From contig CM067343.1 of assembly GCA_034190875.2 (NCBI GenBank), forward strand, positions 36,046,420 through 36,110,419: a DNA stretch of 64,000 nt, written 5' to 3'. The notes beneath the pieces are model-generated. The model ran no database searches and was not told the DNA's origin. It saw only the letters and a program-made list of their open reading frames with translations. Made by a program: the position numbers and the translations under genes. This document shows, in pieces, positions 31,901 through 45,194 of the stretch. Position 1 is the stretch's first letter, and every line of letters starts with the position of its first letter. This stretch comes from Urechis unicinctus. Lineage: Eukaryota > Annelida > Polychaeta > Xenopneusta > Urechidae.

Positions 31901-33090
31901 CGCAATTCAACTGGTCTAGATTCCTAGTAAATAACCCGATAAATCCCCGATAAACTTCCTATTTCTTGAAACTATCTTAATGAAGAAATTAATTTGCACG
32001 ATTAATCAATTAAAAGATGTTGGCTCATCAAATACGCGAATGGGCTCCCTTTGCTTTATATTGTCAGTGGTTCCATTGATTAGTACGTCGTGGATTGTAT
32101 GGTTGTCTCTAGTATGTTGCTTGTTGTTTCTGCTCACGAATGATCCGAACAACGCATACAGTGATGATTCTCTTTGGCGCACACCAGCGAATTCTAAAAA
32201 ACACTCACTGTTTGCGATGGCTTTCGTGCTTAATGTGCGCCATGTAACTGCTTTATCAGCTCATTCTATCGGGACGGTACTTTCTGCTGCTGTCGAATTT
32301 GAATCCTGAATCCATACAGTTCTAATGTACAGAACACCGCTAAAATTTATCCAATGCATTTTTATTGGTAAAAATCGGATGAGATGTCCTCCCTCGACAA
32401 CTTCCAAAATGCACAGCGTCATACTGCAGTATTATTTCTCGTAGCATTGGATATGAATATATTCTCATCTTTCCACACTCATTTGACCTCTGCATATGTA
32501 CCTACTCACTACGAAAACCAGACCGCCATCTTCCAATGATATGTTCCATGCCTTCAGGTGATTCTGATTAGTGTTAGTGACAACGCAGCTGTGTTGTGTA
32601 ATATCACGCCCCAGTTTATGTGCTGTCTGCTCATGATGTTCACAATATATTTATGCCAATACAAGTCGAGTTGATACATAAACCCTATGCTCATTAGCAT
32701 AAGATTCTATCACGAACAGAACCTCCCAAAGATGTTTATATCAATTCTAATTGTTGATTTAATCCCAAAAATATGAACAAACCCGCCTAGGCAGATTCGC
32801 AATTAACTTAATCAAGTTATTTATCTGGTAATACCCTCAGTCGATAATGTTGTCCTCACGGCCCACAGTACCATGATGACGCTCTTAGTAATCAGCGGAA
32901 AGCATCATGTGGCATTTTGAATGCCTACGTCATGGTATCAAGCGGAAATCAGAAAGCTTATTATATTTAGCGTTGATCTGTGCTGTAGTTAAGGGTAATG
33001 GTTTACTTGTCCATTGCAATACATTCATTTATTTTATGTGCACTTAGTGTCTCCACGTCCTCAACCAATGCCTGCAATCTAAACTGTTAT
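31901..33090. other. Inter-unit segment with a diverged relative of block 5
   Basis: The 109-codon plus frame (31,980-32,309) has a hydrophobic middle but no recognisable family. 32.55-33.05 kb resembles 8.33-9.0 kb at low level (shared GAGTTGATACA, GCCTACGTCAT and TTTAGCGTTGA runs). No gene supported. Confidence 0.4.
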
Positions 33091-34373
33091 CGCTATAGCA
33101 GCCAATTGCGCTGCTAGCATTTAAGTTTGCATGGCACCAGAATCCTGCTATGACCCAGCGGCATTTAACGATGATATTCAAACGTGATTTTGTAGCGAAA
33201 GCACACGGTGCATTATGATAGTAGGATCTATTTCAGTAGAGCATAATGAGTAGATCAATATTCACGACAGATTTGAAGACAATTGACCATGCACGTGCCA
33301 TGATTATTGCAAATTGAGTTTGCACGCAGAGAGGCAGTAAATACTGATGGTCCATCATTGCTTGCTCTCCTTCATAAAATGCAGCCATTAACTACCCCTA
33401 CCCAAATTTGCAGCGTACTGGTGTATAACTAGTCATTTTAATCTAGATCGTTAATACATATTCATACCCACATATTTATGTAAGTTGCAAAGCAATAATC
33501 ATGAATTGTTGCCCTTATAGCATATCATGCCGATACAGCATGAGTTCATGCAATGCGTCTTGTCCCAAACCGCAACGCGCACCACGAATGGTCTATTGGC
33601 ATTCGAGTTTTAGAATGCCAAACAAGTACATGAGCCCACGCGAAAGCCCATTTAAACGAAGACATACATTTATACGCACACGCATGCCCTTAGGGATTAA
33701 GAGCATCAAGCTTGCCATGTAGTCTGCGTTCGGAAAAAGAAGATTTGTTTAGTCGGGCGTATGTCACAGCAAGTAATCTCTTGGTGGTGATCCTTGTGCC
33801 GTTTTGAACTGATCATGAACGAAAGTGAAGATTGGTTTGAAAAAATGAAACAAAAGTGGAAATGAGGTAACTGGTCGTTGATGCTCACGCAACGGACCCT
33901 TGTTCTGGCGCTTAGCCATTGCAAGTCTAATCTAACACCTCCGTCGAAAACCGCGGCAAAGTCTAAAGATTTCCGACAAGGGATTGCATAGTAATTGAGT
34001 ATAGGATTATGCGACTCCAGTTCGTCACACTGGAAGGCTTGGTCCGGTCGTGCGTGAGCGCAATTCTGATTCCACGCAAAGCTTAATTGAAAAGCGAAGG
34101 CAACAACCGGGGCAGCTCGTAATACTGCCTGTTGACTTCGCACCAACTGGCATGGATAGTGGGATCCAACGGCTTAAATTCATTAAAACCTATCTTGCAG
34201 GGTGATTTTCAATATCCACTTGTGTTCCGGATAGTGGCCCATTACCGTAAGCAATATCGATAATTACTGCAGAGCCACATCACTAGATATGTTTCGTCAG
34301 TGCTGTAGATTTGTTGATGATCAAAGAAAACAAAGTGTGCGTTATGTAACCTAGGCATTGTAAAATATCAACA
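33091..34373 (+). repeat. Left arm of a 1.3-kb inverted repeat pair
   Basis: Reverse complement of 43,449-44,740. The 17 bases at 33,091-33,107 match the complement of 44,724-44,740, and the CCTAGG-centred run at about 34,350 matches the complement of about 43,468. Similarity extends through the whole arm with small indels. A partial direct copy lies at 42.0-42.6 kb. Subfragments are related to block 6 (33.33 kb) and to the module at 4.9-5.1 kb (33.90-34.03 kb). Confidence 0.85.
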
Positions 34374-35720
34374 CGGTAACGCTTAGGTTATCAGGGTATG
34401 GAAGCAGCTTGTAGTTTGAGCGATGATGGGTGGGTGGTACTCTTATGGGCTTCAATTATAACCAATTTAATTTGAATTAGACACAACATGTGCTTGCTAC
34501 AATAGTCAAAAGGACGCTCCCAGATATTTCGCCAACTGACTCTCTGTGCAGAACTTTGTTCTGTAATCAACCTAGATTGGATCTATCAATTGCCCATGAT
34601 GTTACGCTATGATGAACTGCGGTAGCTAGCGAAAATAGTGATCTATTTAATTAGCGATTACAAGGATTTGTTCCGTTAAAACCGCTGCAAGTGGGACTAA
34701 CCTCAGAAGCATTGCAAATCAGACGTACCGAGCAAACTCCCGAAGCATTGAGACAATGTGAAATAAACACTCGTTTAAACTGTACTCATTTAATGTATAA
34801 AGCTCTTCTATCGGGCTGTAGATCCTCGGTTTCGCGCCTCCTTGATATTCAAACCTATCACATTGGAATGGGCTATATGTCACAAATATTCATCCATGTA
34901 GACATTTTCAAATAACCAAAAGTCATAAACACATAATCCACCTTTTCACTCTGCTCTCTTTTGAGAGCACAAACTTTGGGCTAAAAACATAAGCAACTAA
35001 GTTCCCGTAGATGCATGTGGCGCCGTCTGTATTTCTACTGCTAAACTGTAGCTGGCTGTTTTTCGTGTCGCGTTTTTCACGTCAAACAGTTAAAGTTTTC
35101 CTCTTTCTAAATTAAATGCCATACACGCTCACATTACAAACATTTTAGTTGATCTCTATCTTGCCAAATAGCATGGTGCTATACCGGTACATAAATTATG
35201 CATGGATAGACCTAACAAATGCAACTACCAGACAACCTTGGTAAGTTGTAAAAATGTTGGTTGGTATGTTCCATGATGGTTTTATTGCTCAGCTGAGACT
35301 TGTAGCAGCATTAGCAGAGTACACAAGTAGTTTCTGGAGGCAGATGACATAAGTTGTATCACAGTGAGAGGAATCAGGGTGCAGCGTATTCAAATTGACC
35401 AGCTTGTAGACCTAATCAATGCTACCGACAAGGTTTAACGCGATAGATTGAACCAGTCATCGTTTGATCATGTTGAAATACCGCAACCAAAGGTGTGTCT
35501 CGGACAATCAGCCCCTGCGATGCTACAAATTGTAATCGCTAATTTGTTGGTGTATTCTAACCGCCTCTAAGCATTTCCAGCATTTCTGCGTTGGCATCAT
35601 TCTTTGTTTCAGCGGCATTAATTTCTTTATTGACATGTGATATAGTAGCAAAATCACACGATTAATCATGATAGTAAGATCCATGATTTAATGCATTTTA
35701 AGACAGTTATATATATGAAG
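34374..35720. other. Gene-free stretch before copy B
   Basis: Holds only short frames (longest 74 codons at 34,691-34,915, not recognised). 35.59-35.71 kb weakly resembles 33.15-33.25 and 41.95-42.02 kb (GGCATCAT...ACATGTGATAT type), so it too has repeat fragments. Confidence 0.4.
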
Positions 35721-36785
35721 GAGGACATCTCCGGATAGTTTGGCGTCCCGCCAAGTTGTCATTTCACAGATATATCCTATGCAGTAAACTGATTTATTGC
35801 TTCACATTAAACGCAATCTCGCTTTCACGCCCCCGCTACATTCACAGCATAAAACATGCGCGAATTATTGACCACACTCTATATAATGCTGCACAATTAG
35901 GGCCAAATGCAGAGCGGTAGCCTTCTCCACCTTAATCCAAGATACATGATAAAGTATTTTGAACTGTTTTCTTGTAGTATGGCTTATTTCTTTGCAAAGT
36001 TCGTTGTGTCTTAAAAACGCTAAATGATTTAATAAATGTTTACTCTAATATGTGTTGATTAATCTAACAAAATTTACAACAGCTACCTTCAGAGAGACTA
36101 ATATACATATGCTATATAAAAAAAGAGTTTCCTTACAAATAAAACCCGTTGCCTCCATCATGCGATTTTGTGTAATCGAGAATGGGATCTGTAACAGAGG
36201 CTACTTCAACTTGTCCAGTCCCATCCGAAGGCGTGCTTTATGCTTGAACATACCGGGTAGAATCACTTGTACACCGCGCATTACTGAGCAGGCTTAACTA
36301 ACTGCTAATGCGCACACCTGCCCAGTTAATACTTCAATTTCGGTAGCGACAAGCTATTTAGATCAACCACTCTAACAATAAAAACACATGAACATAGCTT
36401 GTTACATTTTGCCCAGGTTGTCTATGCTTCCACGGTCATTTCGTAATCCATTTGTAGACGAAGCCACTGATTGATTCTACATCAGCACGTGGAATGTACA
36501 ATATGGGCCTGGCAAGATTGTAAATGATCGGTCTGGCAAGGATATCGCGCGGTTACCACAGGCTTGATAGATTTATTTACATCATTTTACAGTAGCAATG
36601 ATTGAGGTACGCCAGCATCGGTCCATATTCGTGCTTAAGACAAACCGCAACATTGGGAGGGACGTTCTTGTTTTAATTAACTGGTTTCTGATCAGTGCAG
36701 TTTTTGCAGGACTGGATTGCGGGATAACAGCAGTGCATATTTTAGAAAAAAATAGATGGCAGGTCATCACGAGGTGATTGGTGGG
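35721..36785. repeat. Large repeat copy B, block 1
   Basis: Partner of 2371-3590. B lacks the (CG)7 and 33-bp repeats that precede the block in A and has several deletions (for example near 36,545, where A has 60-70 more bases). Confidence 0.85.
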
Positions 36786-38214
36786 AAATTTTTATTGGAT
36801 GTTGCAAAGATTGCTTTGTGATTACTAGCGATGTACGTGGTCAACATATCAATGTATATATGCGTCGTTATTCTATGAATACTTTTCCCACTAACACAGA
36901 ATCATCATATCAAGTAGTCACTTAATTAAGCGACGAAGGTGTTCGAGGAAGGAGCCGGTTGGTTCGACCTGGATTGATCAAAGAACCAGCCTAACTTTCC
37001 CGCTGGCAATCCTAACCACGTTTTCGTGATAATTAACCGTAAATTAAATATACCAAAATTAAAAGGTACTGAGAGCTTAACCTAAGTCGACAGACATTCG
37101 TAGGTGTTTCTGGCTAAGCCATTAGATTGATGAATAATATTGCTCATTTTATGTTTCCTTCCGGGCACAGAAGTGCATGGGGTAGGGGGTCTCAATGGGT
37201 AACTTATCTAACGGGGATCGAATAGCTGCCTGCAGTCATGGCCAGATGTACGCATCCGCTACGCATGAGTTAGTGAGAAGAATAGTTCATATTTTCAAAG
37301 TTTCAAACAAAATAATTCGCTTTGTTTCCATATGTTGCACAAGCCGGGAAATCTATCAGGACGCACGCTTACTGCCAATGCACTCATGGCTTTTTGGATC
37401 AGTTCCATAAAACATCAAAGAAAGATGTAAAGGGATATGCGAGCAGGAATATTTCGGAGAGCATTCTTGACAAACTCGAGCCGCCTGTGCCATTACATTG
37501 CGAATCAATAAAATTAACCTGGTCCGTCGCTTACATACACTGTTATCATCTTCTAGTTAAGACAGCGGTGGTTGGTGCAACAACATATGAAATACAATCA
37601 ATGGCTTGATCAGCGTCCTGCTAGCATAACACATCGTAAGCATTGTCTGGGCGAGCGAGAGCTGGAGAGGAGTCCGCTCGATATAAATCAAGACGATGTG
37701 ATACACGCCTAAACAGAAGGTTGATGAACAAACAGATAATTCCAAATAAAACGGGATCATTTCGAGTTTTGTAAACCTTCCCTAGTTTTGTGGTGATAAG
37801 TAAACGAACGGCTTAGTCTGCTGGTAAGTGTATTTGTGAACACATGATCACAATATTGTTTCCTTTAAAGGGCATACTTTAATAAGCATGTATTCGAAAG
37901 CGCACACTGAGCATGTATGTTGCACTGATAGCTCCTAAAAATGTTGCCACATATGTCTATTGTTAGCTAAGAGATGCTCTTACATCACGAGGTGTAATAG
38001 GGAGTCACAACGACTACAATCAGTCAATGAGCGATGTAAGTGGTGTGAGACAACCAGCCCGTTACTCTCTAGAATCTTTACCAGAACCTAACTGGCCTGT
38101 TTACCTCGCGATTGAGTATGATTGAGTGTGGCCCGTCAACATGTCGAATGGCATCAGAAAGAATAGTGCATTCATTTGTGGGCCCAATGCTTTATTACAA
38201 ATGTTGTCGCTGCT
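36786..38214. repeat. Copy B insert, later half shared with copy C
   Basis: A goes directly from its block 1 to block 2 (at 3575-3590), while B has 1.4 kb here. 37,265-37,610 matches 61,901-62,230 closely (including the GTGAGAAGAATAGTTCATAT run), and 37,985-38,110 matches 62,233-62,350, so C had the B-type arrangement before a further loss of 37.61-37.98. The first part holds the tRNA-like head near 37.17 kb. Confidence 0.75.
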
Positions 38215-39237
38215 TCCTGCAAAAGTCCCGCTCTACCACTCTTGACTCAGCTAACCAGATGAACCATTAATTAACACTTCATCCGAACTGACGGTACAAA
38301 TGTGCTACAATCAATGATTCCAAACAATTGAGCATCGTGAGAAATGGGCTCTGTGTTTTTCGTTTAAGCTGAGTCATGTCTTCACCACCCGTGGCCTATG
38401 AGTGATGTTTTTAACGTGTTACCTGTGCCACTGATACTTTAAGTGCTCATACATTAAATCACTATTACCTCGTCCGAAACAACCAACAAACCATGATGGA
38501 TAAGTCTAAAATGTAACGATTGACAACAAGAGACGCTATCCTACATTGTGTAAAGGTAAAGACAAGATTCGAATAGGTATGACTAATTGCTTTCGCATTA
38601 ATTCGCATGCAATGCCGACCATGTCGTGAGGGTGTCGCGCAAAGTAGACTTGCTTAATCTTCATTTACCCAGTAAATCCCGAAACCATCCTTCACGTTAG
38701 GCGTAGATTTCATTATTGCATTTCAATTAAATAGAAGACAATATGCCGATCATATTTTAAATCAGCTTTCATAAAATCATATTCGCCCAATTACAATCAT
38801 TATATGGGTCGACATTTGTCGACAGTGGTTCCAGGAAGTATAAGGCTTGTTGGGTTTTGGAGGACATCACTGCGCCGATGCCATGGGTAGCTTACAAGTA
38901 AACGCAGTCAGCAATGAATGCCTAAGCTATCAATCATTTATAATACGACCGCCTAGCGCAGGCGTGTCGGAGCAATATCTTTCTAGGCAGTGCGTGTCAA
39001 ATTGGGATTTTTTTCCGTCCCCTCTGTGTCGTCGATAGGCAGTTTCCTTATGTATTCATGACATGTGGCATTTTAGAAAGGGTGTTGTTGGCATGTGCCA
39101 GGTATGCACTGGCAAAGGTGACAGTAAACTGGGCAAACAGAGCTCGGATTTCCAATTGCTGATATGTTGGATCTGATTTTCGTCCAGTCCGAGTAAACAT
39201 TCCACATATGCTCTTTAAAGATTTGTTGATCTACAGT
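38215..39237. repeat. Large repeat copy B, block 2
   Basis: Partner of 3575-4660 and 62,400-63,490. Ends at 39,237, where about 1.05 kb present in A is missing and block 4 begins at once. Confidence 0.88.
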
Positions 39238-40605
39238 TGAATCATACATACTGTGCGAAGGCCTCTTAGCATTAGTGCCCAAATTATATGTCTACCTGTG
39301 CAATATTGAAATGAATCTCAGTAGCTGGAGTGCTGATGGAGTCATGCTACCGACTTATATATGCTTTCTTTCAGGGCATGTAAGCATATAAGGCTATGAG
39401 CGATGATGGATGAGTTGCACGTTTAGGGGCGGAAATCGGTATCAATTACCAGGGAATAACACGGCAACCATTGCTTTTAATAAAAACCCGCTGTGCGCTT
39501 TCAGCAAGCTGGCAAACCCACCAGCTGTGTAATTGCCATGATTCAGATAACTCCAATACATTTGATGTCGGTTCCAAAAGCCAGCACACAGCCATGTAAT
39601 TAAGCTAGTCGCTCATCTTGTTGTAGAATGTCAGTTTCTTGCCTACACGAATCTCGATAATATCATGTTGGAACTGGCTAGCTGTCTTATATTCCAACCA
39701 AGAAGGACATTTTCGAATAACTTACATAGTTCCTGGACACATTAATCGCCTCTTCGTTGTGTTATCTTTGTAGTGACATTTTCTTACTCGTTCAAAGTAA
39801 TCTACTGGGCTATTTAAGATGCATGGTGGGCGCGTATTTACTCTGTGGAACGTATTTCTGTCACTAGTCTATTGCTGCCTATTTTTTTCGCGTTCAACTG
39901 TAGTATTCTTCCTAACATTGCACCTCTCAACTGGCTTTACCGTACTCTTCAGTGCGGTACGCTCGAATTTGTGCTTGTTTGTTTTGCCATATGCGCTACT
40001 AATAGTCACCCTTTTTGATGTTTAGAGAGTTCATTTTCTTGCTTCAGATTAGCACAAAATAACACTGTATTGTCCTATTTCTAAAATATAGAACCCCAGT
40101 ATGAGGCTGCATTGCGATAGCATGCCAGCACACATTACGGGCATTGTGGTTGGCTTCTACCTAAGCACATATTATGGTGTAGTTCTTGGACATATATTAT
40201 TCGTTGATTGATGTAGCAACTTTAGCTATCGGACATCGTCGGTAAGTGGTCAAGAGTTTTATTGATATTTCTTTATGCCATGGTGTTATGCTCTCTTAGA
40301 ACCTATATATAAGAGTAGATAAATGGTTTTCTATTACTTGTAAGAAATATTTGGATTCGTCAGCATGATTGTATTAAGCATCTGGGTGCGATACCAACCC
40401 AAGTAACAGCCCCTTGCCTTTGCCGAAGGAGTTACTGCTGCAGTGAAAGTAAGCAGTTTTCAGAAGCAGGTGAGAATACATTGGAGCGCAATGGAACTGG
40501 TTACAGGGGATTACAACTTGTGGCTTATTTGATGCTACAGTCCTGGCTTAGTGTAATGTATTGAATCGATCTCCACGTGATCATCAAGAGGGTGAGGAAA
40601 TTTCG
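39238..40605. repeat. Large repeat copy B, block 4
   Basis: Partner of 5698-6945. Between 39.70 and 40.03 kb it carries about 120 bases not in A, including a 68-codon hydrophobic frame (39,819-40,025) broken in A; I do not regard it as a gene. Confidence 0.86.
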
Positions 40606-41204
40606 CATCAAATGCTTGTCTTGCAGAACGAATGTACTGTAAGGCTTATTTGTACATTCTGAATTATTTGAGCAACCATTGGCCTTATGTAGCTTGTCTT
40701 GACTTTGTGTTTAGAATATATATCTTATGCCCAAAAAACCAACATCGGTATAGCTAGGCAGCCGGTCAAACTATGACACGAAATAACACACAATGTCTTT
40801 GAGTCCTCGCAAACAAAAACGTCTTTCGTCATTACCTCAAATTGTATCATCAAATAAACGTGAATATATATTGTGAGTTTTCACGCGACCATACTGAATT
40901 TCGTTTATCATTAGTCTCTTACTGTACAGTGTATTTTAATGTGGGGAGTAAAAAATTGTATATATATTTTGATATTGTATGAAACTATCTGTTAACGCTG
41001 TATTCTCAGGGATTACTTCCTAATGCATCAAATCGGCTGAACATAAACTGCATCGAATTTCGTTGATTGTAGCAGAAATACAAATGCCTCTTTGATTAAC
41101 TTAATGCTACAAAGCATCGCAGGTATGCTTAATATTTGAACACAGCAGTACCTGCAAGATCTCATACACGAGAGTATATTGCAGTTGATGGCGTGTATAT
41201 ACCT
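40606..41204. repeat. Module shared with 56.1-56.5 and 57.0-57.15 kb
   Basis: 40,728-40,850 matches 56,115-56,235 (AACATCGGTATAGCTA, then CACACAATGTCT and GAGTCCTCGCAAAC). 41,005-41,200 matches 56,318-56,505, with a diverged third relative at 57,030-57,130. Not found in copy A, so it arose or was lost between copies. Confidence 0.75.
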
Positions 41205-41790
41205 ATTGAATGGTACGAATGTGAATTGCAATGAGTACGATTAATTCGCGTTGCATTCTTACGATATTTATTTATTGTTATTCTGTCAGAACAATGATGT
41301 TTAAATAATCGGTCTATATTTCAACATTGAAAACACAAGCTATATAGATACTTTATCAATATTCAGGTTTTCCATTATCATCGCAAATTGCGTTTTTGCA
41401 CGGCAAGGCAGTGAATACTGATTGTCCATCATCGCTTGGTCCACTTAACTGCAACGATTAAACACCCTCCATGGAAAGATTCGGAAGATACGCAATAGCA
41501 CACGAATAGGGACTGGCCAGTAGGTACTTATACGAAAGATGCTCGATGGCGAGGCCAACACAACCGCAGCATTACATATATAGAGTACATCGATCAACGT
41601 TGCAGTCTACTGATGACAAGAAAATAATTTCATACTATATCGCAACAGAACATAATTTTGCTGCCGTATTTACACAATTCATAATCCCAAGCTACCACCA
41701 TGTATTTTTTTTGCATAATTGCACTCGGCATGATATTGTGATCGGAACAAGTGCGTGGGCGCGGACACATAAGCACCATAAGTGACAATA
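41205..41790. repeat. Extra copy of block 9 inside copy B
   Basis: Matches 24,785-25,250 and 56,510-56,970. Its tail 41,690-41,780 (GCATGATATTGTGATCGG) matches 56,925-56,945. So B contains block 9 twice, here and at its expected place. Confidence 0.8.
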
Positions 41791-41959
41791 GTAAAGACAG
41801 CACTGAAATTGCTATGCCCTTTTAATTAAATGGTTGATAGCAAGTGGTAACTGTGGAATATTACGTTGAAGACCGACCAAATAGCAGCAAGCGAATTTTT
41901 TCAGGCGGCGATGGTTTCCTCTATAACTCGAATAAGCTGCACAACAAGGCGTTGGCATC

Positions 41960-42640
41960 ATGCTTCGTATTATATCTGTCATTCACATGTGATATTGTAA
42001 CAAAACTACACTGATAGAGGATCTATTTCAAAGTTTGACCATGCACGTGCCTTTATTATCGCAAATTGGATTTCTGAGCACCTATACAGTCGAAACTGAT
42101 GGTCCATTATCAAATACTTCTCTTCGTACAATGCCGCGGTCTACTACCCTCTGTAGAGGGTTCTTATACTGATAATGCACGATGGCGCCTGAGGGCTAGC
42201 TAAGCCAACACAATCGTGGAACTATGTTTATATTGTACGTCGATCAACGTGGCCGCCTACTGATGAAAATATTTTTACACTATATCGTTGCAGCACATAT
42301 TCGTGCAGGCATATTTTCAAAAATAATGAATCATAAGTTGCCATTATGAATTGTCGGTCTTGTGTACAGTACTATTATGCATTGCGATTCGCCCAAACCC
42401 CTACTACCAAAACCAAGGGCTGCCATTTGGCATTAGAATATCAGATTGCCATACAAGCACTGGAGCGCACGCGCGGTCGCTCATTAATCGTATGCATACA
42501 TGTATAGGTAAATACATGCCCTCGGCGACCTATAACATAAACATGCAATGTGACCTACTTTCTGTTAGCCATTCGGGGTTTTGGCTATAGAATCTCTTTG
42601 GCGGAGATCGTCTAAATAGAAGTGATTTTGCACTAGTTGT
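41960..42640 (+). repeat. Partial direct copy of the inverted-arm module
   Basis: 42,044-42,150 resembles 33,288-33,380 (GACCATGCACGTGCC is shared), and 42,360-42,530 resembles 33,560-33,690. 42,590-42,700 resembles 57,260-57,400 (TTGGCGGAGATCGT). More diverged from both arms than the arms are from each other. Confidence 0.65.
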
Positions 42641-43448
42641 TATACACGTATATCGGAATTCATCGCTGAATATAACTATCGCCGCCACATTGGGCTTCAT
42701 TGGGGATAGTCAGGGAAAATGAGCGCATACTATGTAACCTGTATCACCCCAAACAAACGTGCCCATCCCATACACGATCACACGCCATCTTCTCGCCCCC
42801 TCGCACATAAACAATCCATTCTCTATTACAACTTCCGCTTTCGGCACGGGGGACAAACACAATTGACCTCATTTAGAACCGTTACTCTAAATTAACACTT
42901 TACCTTGTCAATATGTCCCACTCTAAACTATTGCGTTCGTCAACAGATACTGCTTTCTTTACATAATCCAACAAGCGATGAATACAGGAAAATGCCATCC
43001 TTTTAAGATACGCACAATCCGCCCCAAACCACTCGCAGTTGGCTACCAAAGTCTTACATCCATTTCCCTTCATCGACTGAAGCTCCATTCAAATATACAC
43101 ACATTCAAGACATATGACACCACGAGGCTCCTACTAAAAACCAAATTGTCAAAACAACACAGCGTACACTAGTTACAACTCAGTGCGTGCCAGTAGATCT
43201 TGCTCAGATGAAGCAGCAACAACCCAAGATAACCACGTTCATATAACTTGCGTTGAAAGGCATAACCACTGTAACTATCAGACAAACGTGGGACGGAGGC
43301 GTGAATCCATTGGCACTCCAGCTACTGAGATGTCTCTAATTCATAACGATATAGCTCAGGTCGATATATAATATATGCAAAAGTGAAAAGTGGCCATCGC
43401 TTAATTTGTATTACGCAATATGATTGGCTACAGTGTAAAGTGTTTACG
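42641..43448. other. Copy B segment without recognised partner
   Basis: No match seen elsewhere in the window. A 62-codon minus frame (42,900-43,088) has a plausible protein-like composition (C-E-W-F-G-A-D-C, then D-Y-V-K-K-A) but no upstream continuation and no known family. C-rich on the plus strand at 42.75-42.87 kb. Confidence 0.35.
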
Positions 43449-44740
43449 TGTTGCTATATACCTTGCCTAGGTTATATAATGCACACTGCTCTTCGTTTGA
43501 TCATCAACAAATTTACACCACTGTGCGAAAATATCTTGTAATGTGGTACTACAGTAATTATCGTTATTGAAATGAAAATAGTTTTCAGTAATTTGCCAAT
43601 ATCTGCAACACAGTTGGATATTGTGAATCATCCTAAAAGATAAGGATTAATAAATCCCACTATCCATGCCAGTTTATGCAAAGTCAACCGGCAGTCTAAC
43701 GTGGTCGCCGTCGCTTTTATATTAAGCTTACAATGGATTCAGAATTGCACTCACGCAAGGCCGTACCAAGCCTTCCAGTATAATTGGACGAGTGTAACGA
43801 ATTGCGGTTGCATAATCCTATACTCAATTATTCTGCAATGCCTTTGTCGGGGTTAGAATTGTAATGGCTAAGCACCAGAACAAGGCTCAGGTGCTTGAGC
43901 ATCAACGATCAGTTACCACATTTTCACTTCTGTTTCATTTTTAAAACCAATCATCACCTTCTTTCATGATCAGTTCACAACGACTTACACGATCCCACAA
44001 AAGAGATAACCTGCTACGACATACGCTTGACTAGACCGAAAGCCAACTACATGGCAGATTGATGCTCTCAATCCCTTAGGGCATGCAAGTTTGTATAAAT
44101 GTATGTCTATGTTTAAATGTAGGCCTGAGTGGTATGTGAGTTGCGGTGAGGGGCGAGGCGCATTGCATGATCTCATGCTATATCGGCAAGATATACTATA
44201 AGGCCGACAAAAGCTTTAGATTTAACGCAAATATGTGGGTATGAATATGTGTATTAACGATCTAGCTTAAATGACTATTTTTACAACTTTGATTGACATG
44301 CAATATATACAAAATGCCCCGATTGTGTTTGCCGCACTTGCCCTTAGGCGCCATCAAGTGCTCTAAGTATAAGAATGAACTGGGTTTTCCAGATTTCTAT
44401 GCTGTTGCCAATCTTGCGAACCCCTCAGCTGAGGGTAGTTAATGGCCGAATTTTATGAAGGGGAGCAAGCGATGATGGACTATCAGTATTTACTGCCTCT
44501 CTGCGCGCAAACTCAATTTGCAATAATCATGGCACGTGCCTGGTCAAATGTCTTCCAATCTGTTGTGAATGTTGATCTACTCATTATGCTCTACTGAAAT
44601 AGATCCTACTATCATAATCTACCATGTGCTTTCGCTACAAAATCACTTTTGAATATCATTGTTTGATGCCGCTGGGTCATGGCAGGATTCTGGTGCCATA
44701 CAAACATAATCGCCAGCGGCTGGAATTGGCTGCTATAGCG
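43449..44740 (-). repeat. Right arm of the 1.3-kb inverted repeat pair
   Basis: Reverse complement of 33,091-34,373. The spacer between arms is about 9.1 kb and contains the start of copy B. If the arms ever recombined, the start of copy B would be inverted. Confidence 0.85.
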
Positions 44741-45194
44741 GTGAGTCCACGGCATATATATTGAAGGCGGAGTTCAGGTAGCTACTGCTTTCATCAATAT
44801 AAGCCATCTACAACAGATACAGCTAAACACTTTCCAATAACAATCTTCATAATGTAGGCACTAACTCGAGATACAATAATGAATTCTATAATGATAAGCA
44901 TATCATTTCGTTTAATAAACGCGCTCCACTGTGTATTTGCCGTCAATTGATAAACTGGTTGACTCGTTGTGCAACTGAGTCGTGGTGCAGAGGAAACCGT
45001 CGCTCTGTGACAAACGTTTGCTGGTTGCTAGTTGGTCAATTTTCAACTAACAGGTTGTGCGTACACGAACATTTTGCATTCATAAACATTCCCTCTGAGA
45101 TCAGATGATGTTGCGCATTAGTCTTATACATATCGCTAATCGCCCGCAACATAAATTTTCTCTACGTTTCTGTTGCATGATTCACATTTTATTT
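44741..45194. other. Junction segment with a 90-bp inverted match to the B/C junction
   Basis: 45,016-45,104 is the reverse complement of 61,792-61,880, including the AGTTGAAAATTGACCAACT core. Both sites lie exactly where one module ends and another begins, which suggests a small mobile element or a shared breakpoint sequence. Rest of the segment has no match. Confidence 0.6.

Noticed and set aside
31980-32309. 109-codon frame with hydrophobic segments, membrane-protein-like
   Set aside because: No start context, no homologous frame, no known family; AT-rich DNA readily gives hydrophobic codons.
33706-34146. 146-codon minus frame in the left inverted arm
   Set aside because: The counterpart in the right arm (43.7-44.1 kb) is interrupted; no family features.
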